Source: Psychrobacillus sp048572895
Lineage (GTDB): Bacteria; Bacillota; Bacilli; Bacillales_A; Planococcaceae
NCBI RefSeq assembly: GCF_048572895.1
Contig: NZ_CP183878.1
Location: 868,001 to 932,000 of the forward strand
Length of the DNA: 64,000 nucleotides
Direction: 5' to 3'
A model generated the notes under the pieces. That model did not search any database. It had not been told where the DNA came from and saw nothing but the letters and a program-made list of their open reading frames with translations. Shown piece by piece: positions 25,300 through 33,266 of this stretch. Within the stretch, counting starts at the first letter, position 1; each line of letters opens with the position of its first letter. The position numbers and the translations under genes are program-made.

Positions 25300-26175
25300 A
25301 TGGAAACTAATAACAATCGTAGACTATATAAAGAACCACATCCTATTATCAAAAATTCGAAGGATTATGTATATGTAATTATTGGTGCAGCCATCATTGC
25401 AGTTGCATTTAACGTCTTTTTATTACCAAACCAAGTAGCTTCTGGTGGAGTTAGTGGAATTAGTACAATTTTAAAAGGAGTCTTTGGTTGGGAGCCAGGA
25501 CTTGTCCAATATGCTTTCAATATTCCATTATTTATAGCAGGACTTATCTTTTTGGGTGCAAAGTTTGGTATTAAATCCTTCGTTGGTACACTAGTGTTGC
25601 CGGCGGTAGTGCTAGTGACTTCGAGTTGGGAACCATGGACGATGAATCCATTGCTTGGAGCTTTATTTGGCGGAATTACTGTAGGTTTGGGCTTAGGAAT
25701 CGTTTTTAGAGGTGGTGCTTCCACAGGTGGAACTGATTTAGCAGCACAAATTATTACGAAGTATACAGGATTTTCTCTTGGGACAAGTGTACTTTTATTG
25801 GATGGATTGATAGTACTTAGCGCTGCATTCGTTTTCGACATAGAGAAAGCTTTATATGCGCTAATTGCTTTATTTGTTACGACAAAAACGATTGATCTTG
25901 TTCAACTAGGATTTAGTCAATCGAAAATGATTTATATTATTACGAATAAACAAGATGAAATTAGAGATGCTATATATACCGAGATAGATCGCGGTGTAAC
26001 AAAACTTCCAGCTTATGGTGGGTATACGAATGTGGAACGGCCAATTTTGATGGTTGTGGCATATCAGACAGAATTCACAAAGTTGAAACATATCATTAAA
26101 ACTATTGACCCTGCTGCTTTTGTCATAGTTTCGGATGCCTATGAGGTTCTGGGAGAAGGTTTCAAAAGATCATAA
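25300..26175 (+). CDS. YitT family membrane protein (DUF161 + DUF2179)
   Basis: A 291-aa protein with five or six TM helices in residues 25-200 (YVYVIIGAAIIAVAFNVFLLPNQVASGGVSGIS signature) and a cytoplasmic C-terminal DUF2179 domain (about 210-285) with RGVTKLPAYGGYT. B. subtilis YvjA, encoded next to secA/prfB/cccB/ftsEX, is the positional counterpart. Transport function is suspected for the family but substrates are unknown. The ATG at 25300 is preferred because AGAGGA is six bases upstream; a TTG at 25279 is the longer option. Confidence 0.88.
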   Translation: METNNNRRLYKEPHPIIKNSKDYVYVIIGAAIIAVAFNVFLLPNQVASGGVSGISTILKGVFGWEPGLVQYAFNIPLFIAGLIFLGAKFGIKSFVGTLVLPAVVLVTSSWEPWTMNPLLGALFGGITVGLGLGIVFRGGASTGGTDLAAQIITKYTGFSLGTSVLLLDGLIVLSAAFVFDIEKALYALIALFVTTKTIDLVQLGFSQSKMIYIITNKQDEIRDAIYTEIDRGVTKLPAYGGYTNVERPILMVVAYQTEFTKLKHIIKTIDPAAFVIVSDAYEVLGEGFKRS

Positions 26176-26226
26176 GTTAGGTATACTAATTATGCAGACT
26201 TAATTCTATTTTAGGGAGGAAGAAAC

Positions 26227-26577
26227 ATGAACAAAAAACTATTAGCTTTAATATTTGGAGCAGGGTTAGTTCTAGCTGCATGTGGTGGCGGTAATGATAA
26301 TGCCGATAAAGGTACAGATACATCAACTGGCTCTGGTACTACCACTGAAACAGCTTCAGTGGATGCAGAAAAGATCGTTAGTGCAAAATGTATTAGCTGT
26401 CATGGTCAAAATTTAGAAGGGTCAGGTAACTTCCCAGCTCTAAAAGATGTAGGCTCGCGCTTATCAGAAGATGAAATATTAAATGTTATTGAAAACGGTA
26501 GAGGGGCAATGCCACCAGGAATTATTTCTGGTGACGACGCTAAAGCAGTAGCTAAGTGGTTAGCAGCTAAGAAATAA
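26227..26577 (+). CDS. cccB: Lipoprotein cytochrome c (c-551 type)
   Basis: The 116-aa precursor has a lipobox LVLAACGGG, with lipidated Cys about residue 19, then a Gly/Thr-rich flexible linker and one haem c domain. CISCH binds haem covalently, and the distal Met ligand is in GAMPPGIISG. It would be anchored to the outer face of the membrane and carry electrons to a cytochrome c oxidase. Synteny with B. subtilis cccB (upstream of ftsEX) supports the name. Ribosome binding site GGGAGGAAG. Confidence 0.93.
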   Translation: MNKKLLALIFGAGLVLAACGGGNDNADKGTDTSTGSGTTTETASVDAEKIVSAKCISCHGQNLEGSGNFPALKDVGSRLSEDEILNVIENGRGAMPPGIISGDDAKAVAKWLAAKK

Positions 26578-26604
26578 TTTTAGAAAATCAAAGCCTTCAT
26601 ATGA

Positions 26605-26639
26605 GATCAGCTACTCTTTTTGAGTAGCTGATTTTTTTG
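26605..26639 (+). terminator. Terminator after cccB
   Basis: GATCAGCTACTC and GAGTAGCTGAT form the stem, followed by TTTTTTT. Confidence 0.92.
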
Positions 26640-26659
26640 AAGTTTATAAAATGTACCCA

Positions 26660-26818
26660 GTTGTTGAAGCGCGACAGAGACAAATAACATGAAATTACCA
26701 ACATCTCTCTAAAATAATCGGTAATAATATAGCGGTAAATCTGTCCAAAGCTCTTCGAAAACCATAAAAACAGGTTTTTAACTTAAAGGACTGGGCATTT
26801 TTTGCTCGGTTTTTTTAG
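26660..26818 (+). repeat. Right-end fragment (A0) of the dispersed element, central hairpin missing
   Basis: It matches the last 160 bases of copies A-C (GTTGAAG...GACAGA...CTGTCCAAAG...TTCGAAA...ACAGGTTTT...AAAGGA) and ends in CTGGGC / GCTCGG plus T's. The outer stem ATTACC / GGTAAT is kept, but most of the inner hairpin is gone. It lies immediately upstream of full copy A. Confidence 0.75.
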
Positions 26819-26839
26819 AGAAAGCATATAGAAATGTCC

Positions 26840-27463
26840 TGTGAAAACTAGGTTTGGGGTACTTTAAAAATGATTAATACTATGATTTCCGTTTCAGGCG
26901 GAGACAAAGGAACGATGGCTAAGAACGCCACCTTCCACTACAATCAATTAATGTGTAGTACTCCACAAGAAGATTTAGCCTGCTTTTCGTTTAGATGATA
27001 AGATTGGTCAAATTTTAAAGAGTGATCAAATTATTGGTAATCGATTTTGAATGAGATATGCTGCTATTATCCAATAATAGTGGAAGGAAGCAGATTACCT
27101 TTTATACTAGTGGAAGTATAGAGAAATAGTAAGTGTTTACCAAATAAAGAAGCGAAATAGCGAACGAAATTGTATCTTCGAGAGCTTGCTCATTGTATAG
27201 GATAGTAATCTTTTCTATAGTTATCCAAAAAAGCACTAACCTGTTTCTAAAAGTTGTAGAAGGGTGAAGGACAGATACAAGTCATAAAATTAACGAAAAA
27301 AAGGGATGCTGGTTGGTTGTGACGTCCGTCACAACCAACCAGCATCCCTAAAAATTCAATCGTTAATCCTATAACAAAAGGTCTGTACAAAGCCCTTCGA
27401 AAGCGCTAGAAACAGGTTTTGAACTTAAAGGACCGGGCGTTTTTTTTGCCCGGTTTTTCTTAT
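26840..27463 (+). repeat. Dispersed non-coding element, full copy A
   Basis: About 620 bases without coding potential. Left domain: TACTATGATTTCCGTTTCA...CACTACAATCAA. Conserved core at 27141-27186 (AAAGAAGCGAAATAGCGAACG...). Outer stem ATTAACGA (27289-27296) with TCGTTAAT (27360-27367). Inner perfect 22-bp hairpin with tetraloop GTCC at 27302-27349. 3' end CCGGGC-GTTTTTTTT-GCCCGG-TTTTT, a terminator-like structure. The plus strand is probably the transcribed one. The remaining gap (27464-27632) shows nothing recognisable. Confidence 0.85.
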
Positions 27464-27632
27464 TGAAACAAAAGCAGGAATCACCTCGAATAATGTAGAA
27501 CTTTAGTAAGTAGGTACAAGGTAGTTAAGTGTATTTAACTAGTTAGTATAAAACATAGATTTGTTTTTAAAAAATCTACCCTTATTTACCTATAAATTGA
27601 AATCTAATTGTAACAAACAAAAGCGCTTCTAA

Positions 27633-27641
27633 TGTTATAAT
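27633..27641 (+). promoter_or_regulatory. Extended -10 promoter of ftsE
   Basis: TGTTATAAT (TG-N-TATAAT), about 45 bases before the ftsE ATG. No good -35 is present, as usual for extended -10 promoters. Confidence 0.55.
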
Positions 27642-27685
27642 AGGCGTGTTGCATTTTATGACGAATCTAATTAGGTGGTTTATTA

Positions 27686-28372
27686 ATGATAGAAATGATA
27701 AATGTCTACAAAAAGTATCCAAACGGTATTGTTGCCGCAAACGGTATTGATGTAAAGATTGAACAAGGCGATTTTGTCTACGTAGTAGGACCAAGTGGAG
27801 CAGGTAAATCAACATTCATCAAAATGATGTATCGAGAAGAACGTCCAACCACTGGAGATATTTTGATCAATGGTGTCAATTTAGCAACTCTCAAAAACAA
27901 TAAAGTACCATATTTAAGACGCCAAATCGGTGTAGTATTCCAAGACTTTAAATTATTACCACGCTTGAATGTATATGAAAATGTGGCATTTGCATTAGAA
28001 GTTATAGAAGAAACACCTAAAGTAATACGCAAAAAAGTTATGGATGTATTAGAGCTAGTTGGACTGAAACACAAAGCAAGAATGTTCCCAACAGAGCTTT
28101 CCGGGGGAGAACAGCAACGTGTGTCTATTGCTAGGTCTATCGTGAATACACCAAAGCTTGTTATAGCGGATGAACCTACGGGAAACTTGGATCCAGAAAC
28201 CTCATGGGAAATTATGAATATATTCGAAGAAATTAATGCTCGAGGAACAACGATTATCATGGCAACTCATAATAGAGAAATTGTTAACACTATTAGACAC
28301 CGTGTTATAGCAGTTGAGGGTGGATTAATCACTCGAGACGAATACGGAGGAGAATACGGTTATGAAGGGTAG
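27686..28372 (+). CDS. ftsE: Cell-division ABC transporter ATP-binding protein FtsE
   Basis: FtsE powers FtsX to switch on peptidoglycan hydrolases. The 228 aa have Walker A GPSGAGKST (about 37-45), signature LSGGEQQR and Walker B LVIADEPTGNLDPE. The start overlaps a poor AGGTGG ribosome binding site. Its 3' end overlaps ftsX by 11 bases. The hydrolase it should control is encoded directly downstream of ftsX. Confidence 0.97.
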   Translation: MIEMINVYKKYPNGIVAANGIDVKIEQGDFVYVVGPSGAGKSTFIKMMYREERPTTGDILINGVNLATLKNNKVPYLRRQIGVVFQDFKLLPRLNVYENVAFALEVIEETPKVIRKKVMDVLELVGLKHKARMFPTELSGGEQQRVSIARSIVNTPKLVIADEPTGNLDPETSWEIMNIFEEINARGTTIIMATHNREIVNTIRHRVIAVEGGLITRDEYGGEYGYEG

Positions 28373-29249
28373 AACATTAGGAAGACACTTCAGAGAAAGT
28401 ATTAAGAGCATCAGTCGAAATGGGTGGATGACATTTGCTTCGGTAAGTGCAGTAACAGTTACATTGTTACTTGTCGGAGTGTTCGTTATGATTATGATGA
28501 ACTTAAACAAGGTAGCAGATGACTTGGAAAAAGACGTAGAGATTAAAGTCTATGTCGAATTAACATCAGATGAAGCTTCTATAGCAAAACTAGAACAAGA
28601 GATTAAAGAGACAAAAGGGGTAGCAGAGGTCAAATATTCTCCAAAAGGAGACGAGTTAAATAAATTAGTAGTTGATTTTGGAGAGGATTTACGATTATTT
28701 GAACAACAAAATCCATTACATAATGTATTTTATGCTAAAGCTACCAATCCTCAAGAAACTGAAGCAGTGGCTGAGAAATTAGATCGTCTCGATAATACGT
28801 TTGAAGTAAAGTATGGAGAAGGTAAAATAGAAAAGCTATTCTCGTTTTTAAATACCGGTAGAAACGTTGGACTAGTATTGATTTTGGCGTTGTTATTTAC
28901 AGCAATGTTCCTTATCTCTAACACGATTCGTATTACAATTGTTGCAAGAAGAAGAGATATTGAAATTATGAAGTTAGTAGGAGCAACGAATTGGTTTATT
29001 CGTATTCCATTCATCTTAGAAGGTATGTGGCTTGGAATTTTAGGCGCCATCGTTCCTATAACGTTAGTAACAGTACTCTACTATAATATCTATAGTTTGC
29101 TAGCTCCGAAGTTAGAACAAGGAAAATTATTTGAGCTACTTGAGTTCTCACCATTTATATATCAAGTGAACGCTTTGATTTTATTAATGGGGGTACTAAT
29201 AGGCGTTTGGGGAAGTTTCATGTCAGTTCGCAAATTTCTACGTGTGTAG
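28362..29249 (+). CDS. ftsX: Cell-division protein FtsX
   Basis: The 295-aa permease-like partner of FtsE. TM1 lies at about 22-46, an extracellular loop (about 47-165) binds the hydrolase, and three C-terminal TMs follow (about 170-190, 220-245, 265-285). The membrane-proximal RRRDIEIMKLVGATNWFIRIPFILEG motif is diagnostic. GGAGGAGAA lies before the ATG, inside ftsE. Confidence 0.97.
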   Translation: MKGRTLGRHFRESIKSISRNGWMTFASVSAVTVTLLLVGVFVMIMMNLNKVADDLEKDVEIKVYVELTSDEASIAKLEQEIKETKGVAEVKYSPKGDELNKLVVDFGEDLRLFEQQNPLHNVFYAKATNPQETEAVAEKLDRLDNTFEVKYGEGKIEKLFSFLNTGRNVGLVLILALLFTAMFLISNTIRITIVARRRDIEIMKLVGATNWFIRIPFILEGMWLGILGAIVPITLVTVLYYNIYSLLAPKLEQGKLFELLEFSPFIYQVNALILLMGVLIGVWGSFMSVRKFLRV

Positions 29250-29276
29250 TTGGAAAATTGAAGGGAGCAAGAAATT

Positions 29277-30587
29277 TTGAGAAAACAGTCTAAATGGATG
29301 CTACGAATTATGGCAATAGCTACTACAGGAGCACTTTTAATAACGACTCCGAGTGCGTTTGCAAATACATTAGATGATTTAAAAAACGAACAAAAACAAT
29401 TAGAGCAAAAGAAAAATACAATTGACTCAGGCATTAAAGATACAGAAGGCAAGATAGATCAAAACGTTTCAAAAATTGATCAAATTATGGCACAAATAAA
29501 AGAGTTAGATACTAAAATTATTAATACCGAAGCACAGATTTCTGAAGTGTTAAATCAAATAAAATTGACAACAACTGAAATTGAAAAATTACGTGCTTCT
29601 ATTAAAGAGCTTGAAAGAAAAATTGAAGAACGTGATGAACTATTAAAAGAACGTATCCGTGCGGTTCAAGTAAGTGGAGGTTCTGTTAGTTATCTAGATG
29701 TATTACTTGGGGCAAATAGTTTTATCGATTTCATCGACCGCTTTTCTGCAGTTAATACGTTGATGGAGGCAGATCGTACCATCTTAAAAGAACAAGCAGA
29801 TGATAAAGCGCAATTAGAAGAGCAGCAAGCGAGTTTAGAGAAAAAACTACAACAGCAGGAAGATAGTAAAAATGAGCTTGTCAGTTTAAAAGGTTCTCTA
29901 GATAGTCAAAAAGCTTCTAAAGGTAATTTAGTGGATCAGTTAGAAGTAGAGCAAGCAAAATTGATCAATCAAAAAGAAGTATTAGAAACGGAATATGATG
30001 AAATCCTAAACTTAAGTCAAGAAACGCAAAATAAAATTGTTGCTGAACAAAAAAGATTAGCAGAAGTAGCAAGAAAAGCAACAGAAGAAAAGAAACGTAA
30101 AGAAGAAGCAGAAAGAAAACGTCAGCAAGCAGCAAGTGGTGGTTCTTCAACAGCTATTCCAAATGTCTCTGCTGGATCTTGGACAAAGCCTGCATCTGGA
30201 CGATTCACTTCTGGATATGGTAGTAGAACTCACCCGATTCATGGGGTAGTTAAAACCCATTATGGTATAGATATTGCGAACAGTACTGGTACACCAGTAC
30301 TAACTGCTGCCGATGGAGTTGTTTCTTATGCTGCTCCGCTTAGCACATATGGAAATGTTATTATGGTGACACATTCTATTGATGGTAAAATCTTCACTTC
30401 TTTATATGCGCATTTAAGCAGTATTAAAGTAAGTGTTGGACAAGTAGTATCGAAAGGGCAGATTATAGGAGCGATAGGTACTACTGGTAATTCGACTGGG
30501 CCTCATTTACATTTTGAGATACATGTTGGAAACTGGGAAGGTATGGCTACAAACTCTGTAAACCCATTGAGATATATTTCTTTATAA
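29277..30587 (+). CDS. FtsEX-linked murein hydrolase (coiled coil + M23 peptidase)
   Basis: The 436-aa secreted protein has a signal peptide (cleavage near SAFA-NT), a long coiled coil (about 25-270, LEQKKNTIDSGIKDTEGKID and later EEKKRKEEAERKRQQ) and a C-terminal LytM/M23 zinc peptidase. Zinc ligands are visible in HYGIDIA and GPHLHFEIH. The coiled coil is the part that docks on FtsX in PcsB/EnvC/CwlO-type proteins. B. subtilis uses CwlO (NlpC/P60 catalytic domain); here the catalytic part is M23. The start is TTG after GGGAG, 27 bases behind ftsX. Confidence 0.93.
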   Translation: MRKQSKWMLRIMAIATTGALLITTPSAFANTLDDLKNEQKQLEQKKNTIDSGIKDTEGKIDQNVSKIDQIMAQIKELDTKIINTEAQISEVLNQIKLTTTEIEKLRASIKELERKIEERDELLKERIRAVQVSGGSVSYLDVLLGANSFIDFIDRFSAVNTLMEADRTILKEQADDKAQLEEQQASLEKKLQQQEDSKNELVSLKGSLDSQKASKGNLVDQLEVEQAKLINQKEVLETEYDEILNLSQETQNKIVAEQKRLAEVARKATEEKKRKEEAERKRQQAASGGSSTAIPNVSAGSWTKPASGRFTSGYGSRTHPIHGVVKTHYGIDIANSTGTPVLTAADGVVSYAAPLSTYGNVIMVTHSIDGKIFTSLYAHLSSIKVSVGQVVSKGQIIGAIGTTGNSTGPHLHFEIHVGNWEGMATNSVNPLRYISL

Positions 30588-30592
30588 ATTTT

Positions 30593-30633
30593 AAACAACG
30601 CTTTTCCATTCATGGAGAAGCGTTGTTTTTTTG
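30593..30633 (+). terminator. Terminator after the M23 hydrolase
   Basis: AACAACGCTTTTCC and GGAGAAGCGTTGTT pair around ATTCAT, followed by T's. Confidence 0.93.
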
Positions 30634-30679
30634 TTAGTAACAATTTCATAAAAATCTTTATGTATTTCTTCAATAATTA

Positions 30680-30835
30680 AGTGCTAGATAATAGTAAAAA
30701 GGTAATACTATGATTTCCGTTTCATGCGGACGCTTTCCGCGGGCGGTCCGTGAGCCTCCTGCGGAGTCTCACCTGGACACGCTGTTTCCGCTGGAGTCGC
30801 CGCACTGCACTTCAATCAATAAGTGAGTAGATATT
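30680..30835 (+). repeat. Dispersed element, left domain only (copy E)
   Basis: GGTAATACTATGATTTCCG...CCGCGGGCGG...CCTGCGGAG...CTGGAGTCGCC...CACTTCAATCAATAA. Contains the GC-rich variable hairpin region absent from copies A and C. Between it and the next gene lies a perfect 9-bp hairpin GGATGTGCG-N5-CGCACATCC (30951-30973) without a T-run. Confidence 0.8.
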
Positions 30836-31115
30836 AACTTTATAATTGAAGCGACTTAGTATTATAAAAACGATGATTCGACTAGGTTAATGAAAGAAAA
30901 AATAATTATTAACTTTTAGAATTTCCATTCAGTAGCATCGGTGGTAAATAGGATGTGCGGCAAGCGCACATCCGTTAAGAAAGTTTCTCCATATATAAAT
31001 ACATTTTTCAATTCACTACATAGTCACAGATTTAGCTCATTTAATTCGTATTTAATGCGGTAGATGACATATAATAAGGGCAGTGAAATATTATCGTGCC
31101 AGTAGGAGGTATAAT

Positions 31116-31694
31116 ATGAAGAAAAAAATTATTGGGCTGTTAGTTATAGCTGCATTAGTAGCAATCGCAACAATATCCTTTGTAAGAGATAATATTGATG
31201 AACAAGAAGCATTTGCAGGCGAGCAATTGGGTACAGATCTTGCCAAAAATCCTGCGAATGAAGGGTTAGGTCAAGGGAATACCGCACCTAACTTTACACT
31301 AACTACATTAGAAGGCGAGGAAGTTACACTCGCAGATTATAAAGGAAAGAAAGTAGTGTTAAATTTATGGGCAACCTGGTGTGGTCCATGTAAAGCAGAG
31401 ATGCCACATTTACAAAATTATTACGAAGATATGGCAGAAAAAGAAAATGTAGAAATTTTAGCTGTCAATTTAACTAGTTCTGATGTTGGGTTGGACAAAG
31501 TGAAGGCGTTTCAAGAAGATTATGGACTTAGTTTTCCGATTCCATTAGATGAAGATGGTGTTGTTGGGGATACCTATCAAGCAATTACGATACCTACAAC
31601 TTATATGATAGATACGACAGGAACCATTCAAAATAAGATTGTTGGACCAATGGATGAGCAAATGCTAACAGATTATATAAGTAATTTAAAATAA
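31116..31694 (+). CDS. ResA/TlpA-like membrane-anchored thiol-disulfide oxidoreductase
   Basis: The 192-aa protein has one N-terminal TM anchor (about 4-24) and an extracytoplasmic thioredoxin fold. The active site WATWCGPCKAEMPH carries the redox-active CxxC. The cis-Pro loop lies in AITIPTTYMID. ResA-like proteins reduce apocytochrome c haem-binding cysteines or act in spore cortex synthesis (StoA). The nearby cytochrome c gene fits the first role, but this is inference. The ATG at 31116 has AGGAGG at ideal distance. A TATAAT lies at 31070 with a poor -35. Confidence 0.9.
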   Translation: MKKKIIGLLVIAALVAIATISFVRDNIDEQEAFAGEQLGTDLAKNPANEGLGQGNTAPNFTLTTLEGEEVTLADYKGKKVVLNLWATWCGPCKAEMPHLQNYYEDMAEKENVEILAVNLTSSDVGLDKVKAFQEDYGLSFPIPLDEDGVVGDTYQAITIPTTYMIDTTGTIQNKIVGPMDEQMLTDYISNLK

Positions 31695-31765
31695 GAATCG
31701 ATTTTTGGGCAAGTATTAAACTCCTCTTACCACACATATATTAGTGGAAAAGTAGGAGGTTGAAC

Positions 31766-33181
31766 TTGCGCAAAAGTCGGTTTTTTCTTTATGGATTGTT
31801 CGTCGTTATAATATTAGGCATCGGGTATCTATGGTTGATGAAGCCTTCAGCCACGGAACAAAAAAATGTAAGTGATAGTCAAGTAATTGATGAAGCGTTT
31901 CAATTGATCAAAAAAGAGGCAGTGTTCTCTAAAAATGAAAAAGTGCTCGTTGAAGGTGCAATTCGTGGGATGGCAGAAGCATTAGAGGATCCACATAGTA
32001 CGTATTTAACCAAGGAAGAGGCTGCGAACCAAGAAGCATCACTTGCGGAAGAAAGGGTTGGAATTGGGGCAGAGATAATGCTTTCTGCAGGGAAGTTTGT
32101 CGTGGTGGCACCTTTAAAGGATTCCCCTGCCTTTAAAGCTGGCTTAAAGTCTCAGGATGAAATTGTTCGAGTGAATGAAGAAAGAGTTGAAGGAAAGTCA
32201 ATGACGGAGCTAATACAGCTGTTAAGTGGTAAAAAAGGAACTAGTTTAAAAATGACTGTGTATCGAGCTAGTGATAATCGCCATGTCGAATTACATATGA
32301 AACGTGACACGATTGCGATGCATACGGTTTCTAGTGATATTTATGAAGTAGATGACTATTCAATTGGTATTGTGAATATCACGTTATTTGGTGAGAAGAC
32401 TGGGGAAGAGTGGGAGAAACAAACGAAAGCCCTGGTGGAACGAGGGATAGATGGGCTTCTAATTGATGTAAGAGGAAATCCAGGCGGCTATTTATATAGT
32501 GTATCTACTATTATTGGTACTTTATTGCCGAATGGCTCCACTTTCGCTTATATGCAAGATGCAAAAGGTGTGCTGGAAATGCTCAATACCGAAACAAAAG
32601 ACAATCAGTATTTAAACAAACTTCCTGTTGTACTGTTACAAAATGGTGGTAGTGCTTCTGCAAGTGAAGTATTGTCTGGAGCACTAAAAGATAATAAACG
32701 TGCGATGATTGTCGGAGAAACTAGTTTTGGTAAGGGGACTGTTCAGGAAACACATCCACTACAAAATGGAGGAAAGCTTAAAATCTCTACTCATAAATGG
32801 CTTACTCCAAAACAAGAGTGGATCCATCATAAAGGAATCCAAGCGGATTTACAGGTTGAACCGGATGAATTATATACGATGGACATCAAATATTATCAAG
32901 GTAATTTTCGTGTAGGCGACTTTGGGGAAGAGGTAAAGTATGTTCAACAAGTATTAGGAGCACTTGGTTATAATATAAGTCGTCAAGATGGATACTTTGA
33001 TGAAGATACGGAAGATGCTATTGAAAAATATCGACAAGAGAGAAGCTTAGATGAATTTAACGAGATCGATGATGCTCTCTTCCAATCATTAACAAAAACT
33101 ATTCTCGATTATAAAACTAGTAGAGAAAATGATAAACAGTTCCAAATGGGAATTAGTTATTTACTTCATGATATGAAATAA
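31766..33181 (+). CDS. ctpB: S41 C-terminal processing protease CtpB
   Basis: The 471-aa membrane-anchored serine protease has an N-terminal TM (about 4-22), a PDZ domain (about 85-170, VGIGAEIMLSAGKFVVVAPLKDSPAFKAG), the S41 core and a C-terminal peptidoglycan-binding-like domain (VQQVLGALGYNISRQDGYFDEDTEDAI). Catalytic Ser is in NGGSASASEVLSGAL and Lys in GETSFGKGTVQ. In B. subtilis CtpB cleaves SpoIVFA in sporulation signalling, and minJ is its neighbour as here. TTG at 31766 is better spaced from AGGAGG (31754-31759) than TTG at 31760. Confidence 0.93.
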   Translation: MRKSRFFLYGLFVVIILGIGYLWLMKPSATEQKNVSDSQVIDEAFQLIKKEAVFSKNEKVLVEGAIRGMAEALEDPHSTYLTKEEAANQEASLAEERVGIGAEIMLSAGKFVVVAPLKDSPAFKAGLKSQDEIVRVNEERVEGKSMTELIQLLSGKKGTSLKMTVYRASDNRHVELHMKRDTIAMHTVSSDIYEVDDYSIGIVNITLFGEKTGEEWEKQTKALVERGIDGLLIDVRGNPGGYLYSVSTIIGTLLPNGSTFAYMQDAKGVLEMLNTETKDNQYLNKLPVVLLQNGGSASASEVLSGALKDNKRAMIVGETSFGKGTVQETHPLQNGGKLKISTHKWLTPKQEWIHHKGIQADLQVEPDELYTMDIKYYQGNFRVGDFGEEVKYVQQVLGALGYNISRQDGYFDEDTEDAIEKYRQERSLDEFNEIDDALFQSLTKTILDYKTSRENDKQFQMGISYLLHDMK

Positions 33182-33266
33182 CAAATTAAAGACGAAAAAC
33201 CTATACGCAAAGCCCTCTCCGTTTGTTACAATAATAGTTGTATAGTTGCAAGTGAGGGGGATGCGT

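Noticed and set aside
27302..27349. FNR/Rex operator in the element hairpin (TGTGA-N6-TCACA in copies A and B)
   Set aside because: In copy C the site changes to CGTGA/TCACG with pairing kept, so the conserved property is the hairpin, not the binding site.
26840..27463. Insertion sequence or intron in the cccB-ftsE gap
   Set aside because: No transposase or maturase coding capacity, no terminal inverted repeats or target duplications visible.
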